In this document: piece after piece, positions 7,496 through 16,341 of the stretch
How positions within the stretch are numbered: position 1 is the first letter of the stretch
Layout: each line of letters begins with the position of its first letter
Assembly (NCBI GenBank): GCA_963768885.1
Contig: CAVYJN010000014.1
Coordinates: 372,001 to 436,000 of the forward strand
From: DASRIA01 sp963768885
GTDB lineage: Bacteria > Actinomycetota > Thermoleophilia > Solirubrobacterales > JBBDJG01
Length of the DNA: 64,000 nucleotides
Direction: 5' to 3'
Notes under the pieces: model-generated
Told to the model about the DNA's origin: nothing
Database searches by the model: none
Seen by the model: the letters and a program-made list of their open reading frames with translations, nothing else
Program-made: the position numbers and the translations under genes

Positions 7496-8975
7496 ATGAA
7501 GCTCGTTCTGATCGTGGTCGATGCGCTGAAGCCGGCGATGCTCGAGCGTGCCGTGGCCGAGGGGCACGCGCCGGCGTTTGCGGAGATCCTGCGTCGCGGG
7601 ACCTACATCCCGGACTGCGTCAGCGTGTTTCCGTCCGTCACGCCGGCCGCCGCAGGGTCGATCACGACCGGCACGATGCCCGACGCGCACGGGATCCCCT
7701 CGATCTGCTGGTACCACCGCGGCGAGCGCCGCTACGTCGACTACGGCTCCTCGGGGGCCTCGGTGCGCACGTTCGGCGTGCTGCGCGCGCTCACCGACAC
7801 GGTCTACAACATGAACTTCGACCACCTCAGCAGGCAGCAGCTCGACGGTGTTCGAGCGCCTCGACGACATGGGAGTGCGCACCGCGTGCACGCCTTTCCT
7901 GATCTTCCGCGGCCGGGTCCGGCACGAGCTCGGGGTGCAGGGCTGGCTGCGCCGCGTCGCGCAGGCCGCCAACTTCCGGCACGCGGTCTACGGGCCCGCG
8001 GAGCTCTTCTACGGTGAGCTGTACTCGTCGCAGGTGGTGGACTGCCGCCCGACGCTCGCGCGGCCCGGAACACGCGACCCGTACTCCGGCTGCGTGGGAG
8101 CACACGTCGAACGCAACGACCTCTACGACTTCATGCTGTTCTCGCTGCCCGACAACGACCACCACTCGCACCGGTTCGGGCCGCAGGAGACGATCCCGTC
8201 GATCGCGCGCGCGGACAGTCACCTGATGGAGCTGGCGGACGCCGCCGGGGGCATCGAGCGCTTTCTCGACGACCATGCCGTGATCCTGATGTCCGACCAC
8301 GCGCAGACCGCTGTGTCGCAGCGGATCAACCTGCAGGCCGCGCTCGCGGACTGGGGCGTGCTCCAGCCCAACGACCTCTCACCCGACGAGGCCACGCTCG
8401 CGGTCGCGCCTGGCGCGAGGTCGGCGATGGTCTACGCGCTCGACCAGGAGCACTTCCCGGCGAAGTCCTTCCAGCGCCTGCTGCGCCGGCTGCGTGAGGT
8501 GGAGGGCGTCGAGGTGGTCGCGTGGCGCGACCACAGGCATGACGGCGAGGCGTGCGTCTGGACCGAGCGCGGCGAGCTGAGGTTCCGGCCGGGCACGTCG
8601 GCGCGCGACCTTCGGGGCGAGCGGTGGGACTTGGACGGCGAACTGCGCACGCTCGAGCTCGAGCACGAGGACGGCGTGTTGTCGAGCCGCACGTACCCGG
8701 ACGCGCTGCGGCGGATCTGGAGCGCGCTGCTGTGCAAAGGGTCCGGCGACGTGCTGATCTCCGCTGCGCGCGGCTACGAGTTCACCGACTGGGGCGGGGC
8801 CGATCACGTCGGCGGCGGCAGCCACGGCTCGCTGCGCCGCGGCGACTCGCTCGCGACGCTCGCGTTCGTCAACTGCGGGCCGGACCTCGGCGGCGACGGA
8901 GATCGCTGGCCTGCGCAATGGTCGATATCCGACGTCGCGCCGATCGTCGTCTCGCACTTCGGCCAATCGTCGTGA
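7496..8975 (+). CDS. Type I phosphodiesterase/nucleotide pyrophosphatase (alkaline phosphatase superfamily), frame broken near 7843
   Basis: Rejoined, this gives about 492 residues. The N-terminal half has the metal-binding Asp in LVLIVVDALKP (D9) and the Thr nucleophile in FPSVTPAAAG (about residue 49). After the break come the metal ligands DNDHHSHRFGP and the SDHAQT segment. This is the phosphodiesterase/NPP branch of the alkaline phosphatase superfamily, acting on phosphodiester or phosphonate substrates with two metals. One extra base near CAGCTCGACGGTG (7838-7848) restores the family sequence if removed. GTG at 7493 is an alternative start. The stop overlaps the acylphosphatase start. 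The substrate is unknown. Confidence 0.8.
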
Positions 8976-9238
8976 AGCGGGTCCGGGCGATCGCGCGCGG
9001 GCGCGTGCAGGGTGTGTTCTTCCGAGACTCCGTGCGCCGGCTCGCCGGGCGGCTGGGCGTGGCGGGATGGGTGGCCAATCGCGCGGACGGGAGCGTCGAG
9101 GCGGTCTTCGAGGGCGACGCCGAGGCGGTCGAGGAGCTGGTTGCCTACTGCCGCGTGGGGCCGGCCGGCGCGCGCGTGGAGGGCGTCGACGTCGCGGTCG
9201 AGGAGCCGCGCGGCGAGCGCGAATTCACGGTGCGGTGA
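8972..9238 (+). CDS. acyP: Acylphosphatase
   Basis: The 88-residue protein has the acylphosphatase signature: GRVQGVFFRDSVRR with the phosphate-binding Arg, and GWVANRADGSVEAVFEG with the catalytic Asn. The enzyme hydrolyses carboxyl-phosphate mixed anhydrides such as acetyl phosphate or 1,3-bisphosphoglycerate. The GTG start overlaps the TGA of the phosphodiesterase (GTGA), implying translational coupling. Length and motifs are fully standard. Confidence 0.92.
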   Translation: MKRVRAIARGRVQGVFFRDSVRRLAGRLGVAGWVANRADGSVEAVFEGDAEAVEELVAYCRVGPAGARVEGVDVAVEEPRGEREFTVR

Positions 9239-9272
9239 CCCGCTGACCGGCTGAGCGCACCGGTTGGTCGGC

Positions 9273-9278
9273 TATCTT
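9273..9278 (+). promoter_or_regulatory. Putative -10 box of gtrA (near-leaderless)
   Basis: TATCTT ends 7 bases before the GTG at 9286. This argues for transcription starting at or next to the start codon and excludes the TTG at 9277 as start. Confidence 0.4.
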
Positions 9279-9285
9279 GCGGGCA

Positions 9286-9765
9286 GTGCAGCGCGAAGCC
9301 CCGCTTGCCGCCCGTTCCCGCGCGAGCGACCACGCTCTGCGCGTCGGCCGGGGCATGCGCAAGCCCGGGAACTGGGTGCAGCTCGTCAAGTTCGGGGCGG
9401 TCGGCGGGAGCGGGTACGTCGTCAACCTCGCGGTCTACACGACGCTCGTGAAGGCGTTCGGCGTGCACTACATCCTCGCCGCGGTGCTGGCCTTCTGCGT
9501 CGCGGTCACCAACAACTTCCTCTGGAACCGGCACTGGACGTTCGAGGCCACCGAGGGGCACATGGGATTCCAGGCGGCGCGGTTCTTCGCCGTCAGCGTG
9601 CTCGCGCTCGGCTTCAACCTCGTCGTGCTCGAGCTGCTGGTCACCGCCGCCGACATGGAGAAGGTGCTCGCCCAGGCGCTCGCGATCCTGGCCGCGACGC
9701 CGCTCAACTTCATCGGCAACAAGCTGTGGAGCTTCGGCAAGCCGGCCCCGCGGCGCGCGCGGTAG
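9286..9765 (+). CDS. GtrA-like polytopic membrane protein
   Basis: The 159-residue protein has four hydrophobic helices. The GtrA family pattern is clear: VKFGAVGGSGYVVNLAVYT at the first helix, then FCVAVTNNFLWNRHWTF and, at the end, ATPLNFIGNKLWSF. GtrA proteins are thought to flip or carry polyprenyl-linked sugars during cell-surface glycan decoration. GTG 9286 is chosen because a TATCTT box lies 7 bases upstream; ATG 9355 is a shorter alternative. The next gene begins 40 bases inside its end and is a multispanning glycosyltransferase-like protein, supporting a shared role in lipid-linked sugar transfer. Confidence 0.85.
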   Translation: MQREAPLAARSRASDHALRVGRGMRKPGNWVQLVKFGAVGGSGYVVNLAVYTTLVKAFGVHYILAAVLAFCVAVTNNFLWNRHWTFEATEGHMGFQAARFFAVSVLALGFNLVVLELLVTAADMEKVLAQALAILAATPLNFIGNKLWSFGKPAPRRAR

Positions 9766-11393
9766 CGCTCGCCTGCGCGCTGCTCGCGCTCGCCGGGACG
9801 CCCGCCTTCGCGCAGGAGGCCGACCCACGCAGCCAGGCGGTCCGCCCGGACGCGACGCTCACGCGCCCGTCCTCGCCGACGCGCCCGCCCCGCGACCACT
9901 TCCTGAACGCGGTGCAGGCCGCGCGCCTGGCCGCGCGGGAGCCGAAGCTCCAGGAAGAGCTGCGCAAGCACGACGCGGTCCGGCGCGAGACGTTCGCGAA
10001 GGGCCCGGGCCGTTGGCAGGTGAGTTGGTTCGCCGACGGCGACGAAATCGCGCAGGTGATCGTCGACGAGCGCGAGGGGCGCGCGATCGAGGTCTGGACC
10101 GGGCCCCAGGTGGCGTGGCAGATGGCGCGCGGTCTCGAGGGCGCGTTCGGCCGGAAGGTGAACTCGCCCTGGATCTGGATCCCGCTGATGGCGGTCTTCT
10201 TCGTTCCCTTCTTCGATCCGCGGCGGCCGTTTCGCCTGCTGCACCTCGACCTGCTGGTCCTGCTGTCGTTCTCGGTCTCGCACATCTTCTTCAACCGCGG
10301 CGAGATATTCACGTCGGTGCCGCTCGTCTACCCGGTGCTCGTCTACCTGCTGGCGCGGATGCTGATGCTCGCGCGCACGCTCCGGCCGTCGCGTGCGCCG
10401 GCGCGCGGCATGCCGTTTCTGCTGGTTCCCGCCACGTGGCTGGTGCTCGCCCTGATCTTCCTCGTCGGTTTCCGGCTGGGCCTGAACGTGACCAACTCCA
10501 ACGTGATCGACGTGGGCTACTCCGGCGTCATCGGCGCCGACCGCATCGCCGACGGCAAGGACCTGTACGGCTCGTTCCCGGACGACAACCCCTCGGGGGA
10601 CACCTACGGTCCCGTGAGCTACTACGCGTACACGCCGTTCGAGCAGCTCTTCCCATGGTCGGGCACCTGGGACGACCTGCCGGCCGCGCATGCGGCGGCC
10701 GTGACGTTCGACCTGTTGATGCTGCTCGCGTTGTTCGCGGTGGGCCTGCGGCTTCGCCCGGGGCCCGACGGCAGGGTGCTCGGCCTCGTGCTGGCCTACG
10801 CTTGGGCCGCATACCCGTACACGCTGTTCGTGCTGAGCTCGAACGCGAACGACACCCTCGTCGCGCTGCTCGTGACCCTCGCCTTCCTGGTGCTGTCGTC
10901 ACCGCGCGCGCGAGGAGCCGCGCTCGCGCTCGCGGCCTCGGCGAAGTTCGCGCCGCTCGCGCTCGTTCCGCTGTGGGCGTCCCATCCCAACCGGCGTGCA
11001 CGTGACGCACTGGCGTTCGGCCTCGCGTTCGCGGCAATGGTCGTGCTGGCGGTCGCGTTCGTCGTGCCGGACGGCGGCGTGAGGGAGCTGTGGGACCGCA
11101 CGGTCGGCTTCCAGCTCGGCCGCGATTCGCCGTTCAGCATCTGGGGGCAGGAGGACCTCGGCCTGCTCCAGACCGTCGTCAAGGCTTCCGCCGTGCTGCT
11201 CGCCGCCGCGGTCGCGTTCGTTCCCGCGCGCAAGACGGCGCTCCAGGTCGCGGCGCTCGGGGCGGCGGTGCTGATCGCCCTGCAGCTGGGGCTCTCGCAC
11301 TGGTTCTACCTTTACATCGTGTGGTGGCTGCCGCTCGCCCTGATCGCGTTCTTCGGAGCAGCAGCGCCTAGGCCGGCTCGGCCGGCACCATGA
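9726..11393 (+). CDS. Multispanning membrane protein, glycosyltransferase 87/DUF2029-like
   Basis: The 555-residue frame starts with GTG 9726, overlapping gtrA. A signal-like segment ends in GTPAFA, followed by an extracytoplasmic region of about 130 residues and then about ten hydrophobic helices. The loop after a central helix reads GADRIADGKDLYG and GPVSYYAYTPFE, resembling the acidic first loop of GT-C polyprenol-sugar-dependent glycosyltransferases. Late helices carry LSSNANDTLVAL and ASAKFAPLALVPLW, also typical. The role is probably transfer of a sugar from a lipid carrier at the outer face of the membrane. The stop converges on and overlaps the ymdB-like gene by 26 bases. Confidence 0.65.
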   Translation: MELRQAGPAARAVALACALLALAGTPAFAQEADPRSQAVRPDATLTRPSSPTRPPRDHFLNAVQAARLAAREPKLQEELRKHDAVRRETFAKGPGRWQVSWFADGDEIAQVIVDEREGRAIEVWTGPQVAWQMARGLEGAFGRKVNSPWIWIPLMAVFFVPFFDPRRPFRLLHLDLLVLLSFSVSHIFFNRGEIFTSVPLVYPVLVYLLARMLMLARTLRPSRAPARGMPFLLVPATWLVLALIFLVGFRLGLNVTNSNVIDVGYSGVIGADRIADGKDLYGSFPDDNPSGDTYGPVSYYAYTPFEQLFPWSGTWDDLPAAHAAAVTFDLLMLLALFAVGLRLRPGPDGRVLGLVLAYAWAAYPYTLFVLSSNANDTLVALLVTLAFLVLSSPRARGAALALAASAKFAPLALVPLWASHPNRRARDALAFGLAFAAMVVLAVAFVVPDGGVRELWDRTVGFQLGRDSPFSIWGQEDLGLLQTVVKASAVLLAAAVAFVPARKTALQVAALGAAVLIALQLGLSHWFYLYIVWWLPLALIAFFGAAAPRPARPAP

Positions 11394-12159
11394 TCTGCTC
11401 GATCGACCGGGCGAGGCCGTTCTCCGCGGTCTCGACGAGCACGGCCATGATCCAGACGTCGTCGGTGGCGGTGTCGAACTTCACCGGCATCTGGGTCATG
11501 AAGCGCTCCAGGATCTGTTCCTTCCGCACGCCGATGACGCCGCCGCGGGCGCCGGTCATGCCTACGTCGGAGATGAACGCCGTCCCGCCCGGCAGGACGC
11601 GGCCGTCCGCGGTCGGCACGTGTGTGTGCGTGCCGACGACCGCGAGCGCGCGTCCGTCGAGGTGCCATCCCATCGCGACCTTCTCGCTCGTGGCCTCCGC
11701 GTGGAAGTCGACGAAGACGTAGTCGGCGTCGTCGCGAAGCTGCGCGAGGATGCGGTCGGAGACATGGAAGGGCGAGTGCGCCGCCTGCATGAAGACGTTG
11801 CCGCTGAGGTTCAGGATCCCCCACCGCACGCCGCCCTTCTCGACCACGACATGACCGCGTCCGGGGTTGGACTCGAGGTAGTTGGCCGGTCGCACGATGC
11901 GGTCGCTGGAGTCGAGCAGCTCGTAGACGTCGCGATGCCTGAACACGTGATTGCCCGTCGTCAGCACGTCGATGCCGGCGGCGAACAGCTTGTCGGCGGT
12001 GCGCGGCGTGATGCCCAGGCCGCCGGCCACGTTCTCGCCGTTGGCGATCACCAGGTCGGGGGAGTGACGCTCGATCAGGGACGGGAGCGTGGTGGTGACC
12101 GCTGTTCGCCCCGGCTCCCCGACGATGTCCCCGAGGAACAGCACACGCTCGCCTGACAT
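11368..12159 (-). CDS. YmdB-type metallophosphoesterase (TIGR00282 family)
   Basis: The 263-residue protein has the full YmdB pattern: LFLGDIVGEPGR, VIANGENVAGGLG, DVLTTGNHVF, VDFHAEATSEK, VGTHTHVPTAD and FISDVGMTG. These supply the two-metal centre of a calcineurin-like phosphoesterase. Bacillus YmdB hydrolyses 2',3'- or 3',5'-cyclic nucleotides and affects biofilm and sporulation choices; the role here is unknown. It starts at ATG 12157-12159, diverging from an ABC transporter operon only 37 bases away. Confidence 0.9.
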   Translation of the reverse strand: MSGERVLFLGDIVGEPGRTAVTTTLPSLIERHSPDLVIANGENVAGGLGITPRTADKLFAAGIDVLTTGNHVFRHRDVYELLDSSDRIVRPANYLESNPGRGHVVVEKGGVRWGILNLSGNVFMQAAHSPFHVSDRILAQLRDDADYVFVDFHAEATSEKVAMGWHLDGRALAVVGTHTHVPTADGRVLPGGTAFISDVGMTGARGGVIGVRKEQILERFMTQMPVKFDTATDDVWIMAVLVETAENGLARSIEQIMVPAEPA

Positions 12160-12196
12160 GTGCGGTGTATACCTGACAGGTCGTTAATCTCGCAGC

Positions 12197-12904
12197 ATGG
12201 TCCCCCCGCCGCCCGTCGTTCTTGCAGCGGAAGGGATCCGCAAGAGCTTCGGCGCGCACGAGGCGCTGAAGGGCGTTTCGCTGGAGGCGCACGCGGGCGA
12301 GCGCGTGGCCTGCATCGGCCCCAACGGGGCCGGGAAGACGACTCTGCTGACGATCCTCGCGGGGATCCGGCGCCCGGACGCCGGGACGGTGCGGGCCGGC
12401 GGCAGGGCGGGCTGGGTGCCGCAGACCCCCGCCCTCTACGACCGGCTCACCGCGGAGGAGAACCTGCGGCTGTTCGCGCGCCTCGAGCATGTCCCGGACA
12501 CCGACGCCGCGGTGGCGCGGATGCTCGAGCAGACGGGCCTGAGCGACCGCGCGGGAGACCGGGTGGCGGAGCTGTCCGGCGGCAACCGCCAGCGCCTGAA
12601 CGTCGCGATCGGCCTGCTCTCGAGCCCTCCGGTGCTGCTGATGGACGAGCCCAGCGCCGCGCTCGACCCGCGCCAGCGCCAGCGCCTGTGGGACTACCTC
12701 GGCCGGCTCTCCGAGGACGGCACCGCGGTCGTGTACACGACGCACACCGTCTCCGAGGCCGAGCGCTACGCCGACCGCGTGCTCGTCCTCGCGGACGGCG
12801 AGCTGCTGTTCTGGGGCTCTCCCGCCGAGCTGCAGGAGCATGCCGGGCCGGGCGACGACCTCGAGGCGGCGTTCGTCGCGTTCCTCAGGCAGCAGGGTCA
12901 CTGA
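12197..12904 (+). CDS. ABC transporter ATP-binding protein
   Basis: The 235-residue nucleotide-binding domain has Walker A GPNGAGKTT at residues 41-49, a Q-loop near WVPQTPALYD, the signature LSGGNRQRL, Walker B VLLMDEPSAALDP and the switch His in YTTHTVSEAE. It belongs to the DrrA/NatA-like exporter group by overall sequence style. A TTAATCT stretch ends about 6 bases before ATG 12197, so the mRNA may be almost leaderless. It is followed after 3 bases by its permease. The substrate is unknown; drugs, lipids or Na+ are the usual options. Confidence 0.92.
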   Translation: MVPPPPVVLAAEGIRKSFGAHEALKGVSLEAHAGERVACIGPNGAGKTTLLTILAGIRRPDAGTVRAGGRAGWVPQTPALYDRLTAEENLRLFARLEHVPDTDAAVARMLEQTGLSDRAGDRVAELSGGNRQRLNVAIGLLSSPPVLLMDEPSAALDPRQRQRLWDYLGRLSEDGTAVVYTTHTVSEAERYADRVLVLADGELLFWGSPAELQEHAGPGDDLEAAFVAFLRQQGH

Positions 12905-12907
12905 CCG

Positions 12908-14242
12908 ATGCGCACGCTGCTGGCAAAGGACCTGCGCATCCTCGCGCGCTCGCCGTTCCTGCTCTGCCTGCTCGTGCTCTACCCGCTGGTCGTGGCGCTG
13001 CTGATCGGCCTCACGCTCAGCCGCGGCGCCGAGAAGCCGCGCGTCGCGGTGTTGAACGAGGTGCCGCGCGAGCAGTCGCTCGACGTGGGCACCGGGCCGC
13101 TGCGGCTCGGGTTGTCTCCCGACCAGCTGCGTGACCACATCGATCCCGTGCCGGTCTCCTCGCGCGAGGAGGCGGAGCGGCTCGTGCGTGACGGCGACGT
13201 GCTGGGCGCGCTGATCATCCCGGAGGACACCTTCCAGAAGATCGAGTCGCGTGTGGAGTCTCCCCGCCTGGAGGTGATCGTCAGCGAGGAGGACCCGGTG
13301 AAGGCGCGATTGGTCGACGACGCCGTCGCCTCGGCGCTCTCGGAGGCGAACCGGCAGGTCGCGCGCGCCCTCACGCGCGCGAACCTGCGCTACCTGGACC
13401 TGCTGCTGAACGGCGGCAGCGTGACCGTGTTCGGGAACGAGTTCACGGTGCTCGGGCTGCGCCGGATCGGCAACTCCGTCGAGGCGGCGCGCAAGGCCCT
13501 GCCGCGAGGGTCCCCGGAGCGTCGCGACCTCGACCGCGTCGTGCGCTTCACGCGGATCGCCCAGGCGAACTTCGGCCTCTCGAGCCGCGTGCTCTCGGCG
13601 CTGAGCGAGCCGATCCGGGTCGACAAGCAGGTGGTGGGCGGCGCGCGCGTCCCCCTCACCACGTTCGCCGCCGCGGTCGCCGTGGCCGTGAGCCTGATGT
13701 TCGTGACGGTCCTGCTCGCCTCCGGGGCGCTCGCGCTCGAACGTGACCAGAACACGTACGGCCGCCTGGTGCGCGGACCGGTGTCGCGCACCGGGCTGCT
13801 CGTCGAGAAGGGCCTGTTCGCCGTCACGGGGGCATTGCCCGTGACGCTCCTGATGCTGCTCGCGGTCGCGTTGTTCGCCACGGTCGAGTGGGATCGGTTC
13901 CACCTGTGGGTGGTCGCCGTCGCCGTGGCGGCCGCCGCCTTCGCGGCGATGGGCACGCTGATCGGAGCTCTTGCCCGTGAGGTCCAGTCGGCGTCGCTGC
14001 TCGCCTTCACCCTGCTGCTGCCGGTCGCCTTCCTCGCGCTGGTCCCCGCCGGCGCCGTCAGCCCGGCCGTGCACGACGTGTTCGTGGCGGTGTCGTTCGT
14101 CTTCCCGTTCGACGCCACGGTCGACGCGATGCGTTCCGCGCTGTATTCGAGCGGGGACCTGGCCGCCCCGCTCGTGCACCTGGCGGGGCTGGCGGTGGCC
14201 TATGGCCTCGCGGCACGCGTGGCGATCCGGCGCTTCGGCTGA
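12908..14242 (+). CDS. ABC transporter permease (ABC-2 type)
   Basis: The 444-residue protein has one N-terminal helix (residues about 13-35), an extracytoplasmic domain of about 200 residues, and five or six C-terminal helices from about residue 250. This is the ABC-2 permease architecture (YhgE/DrrB-like, with a large loop). The segment ALERDQNTYGRLVRGPVSR between helices is the typical coupling loop. Together with the preceding ATPase it forms a likely homodimeric exporter. Confidence 0.85.
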   Translation: MRTLLAKDLRILARSPFLLCLLVLYPLVVALLIGLTLSRGAEKPRVAVLNEVPREQSLDVGTGPLRLGLSPDQLRDHIDPVPVSSREEAERLVRDGDVLGALIIPEDTFQKIESRVESPRLEVIVSEEDPVKARLVDDAVASALSEANRQVARALTRANLRYLDLLLNGGSVTVFGNEFTVLGLRRIGNSVEAARKALPRGSPERRDLDRVVRFTRIAQANFGLSSRVLSALSEPIRVDKQVVGGARVPLTTFAAAVAVAVSLMFVTVLLASGALALERDQNTYGRLVRGPVSRTGLLVEKGLFAVTGALPVTLLMLLAVALFATVEWDRFHLWVVAVAVAAAAFAAMGTLIGALAREVQSASLLAFTLLLPVAFLALVPAGAVSPAVHDVFVAVSFVFPFDATVDAMRSALYSSGDLAAPLVHLAGLAVAYGLAARVAIRRFG

Positions 14243-14255
14243 CGCGACTCCAGGT

Positions 14256-14268
14256 GGGGCGAAGCCCC
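14256..14268 (+). terminator. GC-rich hairpin between the ABC operon and hemB
   Basis: GGGGC-GAA-GCCCC forms a compact 5-bp stem with a 3-base loop, 13 bases after the permease stop. There is no T-tract, so termination would be weak or Rho-assisted. It may separate the ABC operon from hemB. Confidence 0.4.
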
Positions 14269-14272
14269 TAGT

Positions 14273-14278
14273 TATCCT
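14273..14278 (+). promoter_or_regulatory. hemB: Putative -10 box of hemB (leaderless spacing)
   Basis: TATCCT ends 8 bases before the ATG at 14287, the spacing expected for a leaderless transcript. It is one of about ten such boxes in this window. Confidence 0.45.
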
Positions 14279-14286
14279 GTCCACGC

Positions 14287-15264
14287 ATGTCTTTTCCAGC
14301 CACGCGCCTCAGAAGGATGCGCCGCACCAGCGCCCTGCGCGGCATGGTGCGCGAGACGGAGCTGTCGGCCGACCATCTCGTGTATCCGCTGTTCGTGACG
14401 CACGGCTCCGACCGGCGCGAGCCGATCCCCTCGATGCCGGGCATCGAGCGGCTGACGATCTCGCACCTCGAGGACGAGGCCCGGCAGATCGCCGCGCTCG
14501 GCCTGCCCGCGGTGCTGCTCTTCGGCATCCCGGCGGACAAGGACGCCGCGGCCTCGGGCGCGTACGACGCCGAGGGCATCGTGCAGCTCGCCGTGCGCGC
14601 CTTGAAGCAGGCGGAGCCGGACCTCACCGTGATCACCGACGTGTGCCTGTGCGAATACACGTCGCACGGCCACTGCGGAGTGGTGCGCGACGACGGTGAG
14701 GTCGACAACGACGTGACGCTCGAGCTGCTCGCGAAGACCGCGAACTCGCACGCCGAGGCGGGAGCGGACGTGGTCGCGCCGTCCGACATGATGGACGGGC
14801 GTGTCGGGGCGATCCGCGCGCAGCTCGACAGCGAGGGTCACAGCTCCGTGCCGATCGTCGCCTACAGCGCCAAGTTCGCCTCGGCCTTCTACGGGCCGTT
14901 CCGGGAGGCCGCCGACTCGACTCCGGCGTTCGGCGACCGCCGCGGCTACCAGATGGACCCCGCCAATGCGAGGGAGGCCGTGCGGGAGGCGAAGATCGAC
15001 GTGGCCGAGGGCGCCGACGTCGTGATGGTGAAGCCCGCCCTGCCGTATCTCGACGTGATCCGCCGCGTGCGCGAGGAGGTCGAGGTGCCGGTCGCCGCCT
15101 ACCACGTGTCCGGGGAGTACGCCGCGCTCAAGGCGGCTGCCGAGCGCGGCTGGCTCGACGAACGTGCCGCCGTGCTCGAGTCGCTCACCGCGATCCGCCG
15201 CGCGGGCGCCGACGTGATCGTGACCTATTACGCGAAAGAGGTGGCCGAGTGGCTTCAGGACTGA
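14287..15264 (+). CDS. hemB: Delta-aminolevulinic acid dehydratase (porphobilinogen synthase)
   Basis: The 325-residue protein condenses two 5-aminolevulinate molecules into porphobilinogen. Both Schiff-base lysines are visible: SAKFASAFYGPFREA and VMVKPALPYLD. The segment DVCLCEYTSHGHCG keeps three cysteines, which is the zinc-binding form of the enzyme. RRGYQMDPANAREA is also typical. It starts a haem block: its stop overlaps the start of the AhbAB-like gene, followed by hemL. A TATCCT box lies 8 bases upstream of the start. Confidence 0.97.
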   Translation: MSFPATRLRRMRRTSALRGMVRETELSADHLVYPLFVTHGSDRREPIPSMPGIERLTISHLEDEARQIAALGLPAVLLFGIPADKDAAASGAYDAEGIVQLAVRALKQAEPDLTVITDVCLCEYTSHGHCGVVRDDGEVDNDVTLELLAKTANSHAEAGADVVAPSDMMDGRVGAIRAQLDSEGHSSVPIVAYSAKFASAFYGPFREAADSTPAFGDRRGYQMDPANAREAVREAKIDVAEGADVVMVKPALPYLDVIRRVREEVEVPVAAYHVSGEYAALKAAAERGWLDERAAVLESLTAIRRAGADVIVTYYAKEVAEWLQD

Positions 15265-16337
15265 CCCGTGCCACGCCGAAGCTGCGCTCGCGCATGCACG
15301 GCGCGGCGGTTCCGATCGACGAGATCGACAAGCGGCTGATGAACGCGCTGCAGTCGCGGTTCCCGCTCGTCCCGCGTCCGTTCGAATCGATCGCGCGCGA
15401 CACCGAGCTGAGCGAGGACGAGGCGATGGAGCGCACGCGCCGCCTGCTCGACGAACGCATCATCCGGGAGATCACGCCGATCTTCGACACGACCGCGCTC
15501 GGGTACAGCTCGATGCTCGTCGCCGCGCGTGTCGACTCGGAGAATCCGCACCGCGCCGCGGCGGTGATCAACGAGCACCCGGGCGTGTCCCACAACTACC
15601 TGCGCAACCACGACTTCAACCTCTGGTTCACGATCGCGACCCCGCCGGACTCGAACCTCGGCCTGGACGGCACGCTCGAGGTGCTGAAGGAGCGCGCCGG
15701 GGCGGACTCGATCCGCAAGCTCCCCACCCTCACGATGTTCAAGATCAACATGAACCTCGAGATGGAGGGCGGCACCGAGCAGCTCGCGGCGCCCGTCGAG
15801 GCGGTCGAGCCGCGACCCCGCGATCCGGTGCCGATCGACGACTTCGACGTGGCGCTGATCCGCGCGCTGCAGGGCCCGATGGAGGTGCGCACCGACGCCT
15901 ATGCGCCGGCCGCGGCCGAGCTGGGCGTCCCGGTCGAGCGCATGCTCGAGCACCTCGAGGGCATGATCGAGCGCAAGCTCCTGCGGCGCGTCGCCGCGAT
16001 CCTGTTCCACCGCCGCGCCGGCTTCTCGGCGAACGGCATGGGCGTCTGGCGGGTCCCGCAGGAGCGGATCGCCGAGATCGGGCCGCGGATGGCGGCCGTG
16101 CGCGGCGTCTCGCACTGCTATCGCCGGCCGACCTACCCCGACTGGCCCTACAGCGTCTTCACGATGGCGCACGGGCGCTCGAAGGAGGAGTGCGACGCGG
16201 TGCTCGACGGCGTCGCCGGCGTGTGCGGTCTCTCCGGCTCCGACCGCGCCACGCTCTACTCGTCGACGGAGTACAAGAAGGTCCGCCTGCACTACTTCAC
16301 TCCCGACTATGCGGAGTGGGAGGCACGGAATAGCTAG
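15249..16337 (+). CDS. Fused AhbA/AhbB-like siroheme decarboxylase or Lrp/AsnC-type haem regulator
   Basis: The 362-residue protein is made of two homologous halves, each an Lrp/AsnC-like winged helix plus an alpha-beta ligand domain. Half one (about 20-190) carries YLRNHDFNLWFTI, close to the AhbA signature. Half two (about 200-360) carries CYRRPTYPDWPYSVFTMAHG, close to the AhbB signature. In archaea and sulphate reducers, separate AhbA and AhbB subunits decarboxylate siroheme to didecarboxysiroheme. Here both are in one chain between hemB and hemL, so it may be an enzyme or a haem-pathway regulator. GTG 15249 overlaps the end of hemB by 16 bases; ATG 15294 is an alternative. Confidence 0.8.
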   Translation: MASGLTRATPKLRSRMHGAAVPIDEIDKRLMNALQSRFPLVPRPFESIARDTELSEDEAMERTRRLLDERIIREITPIFDTTALGYSSMLVAARVDSENPHRAAAVINEHPGVSHNYLRNHDFNLWFTIATPPDSNLGLDGTLEVLKERAGADSIRKLPTLTMFKINMNLEMEGGTEQLAAPVEAVEPRPRDPVPIDDFDVALIRALQGPMEVRTDAYAPAAAELGVPVERMLEHLEGMIERKLLRRVAAILFHRRAGFSANGMGVWRVPQERIAEIGPRMAAVRGVSHCYRRPTYPDWPYSVFTMAHGRSKEECDAVLDGVAGVCGLSGSDRATLYSSTEYKKVRLHYFTPDYAEWEARNS

Positions 16338-16341
16338 GGAC

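Noticed and set aside
11312..14284. 990-codon minus-strand frame opposite the ABC transporter
   Set aside because: Composition is low-complexity Arg/Gln/His, and the opposite strand encodes clear ABC proteins with all motifs. It is a shadow frame.
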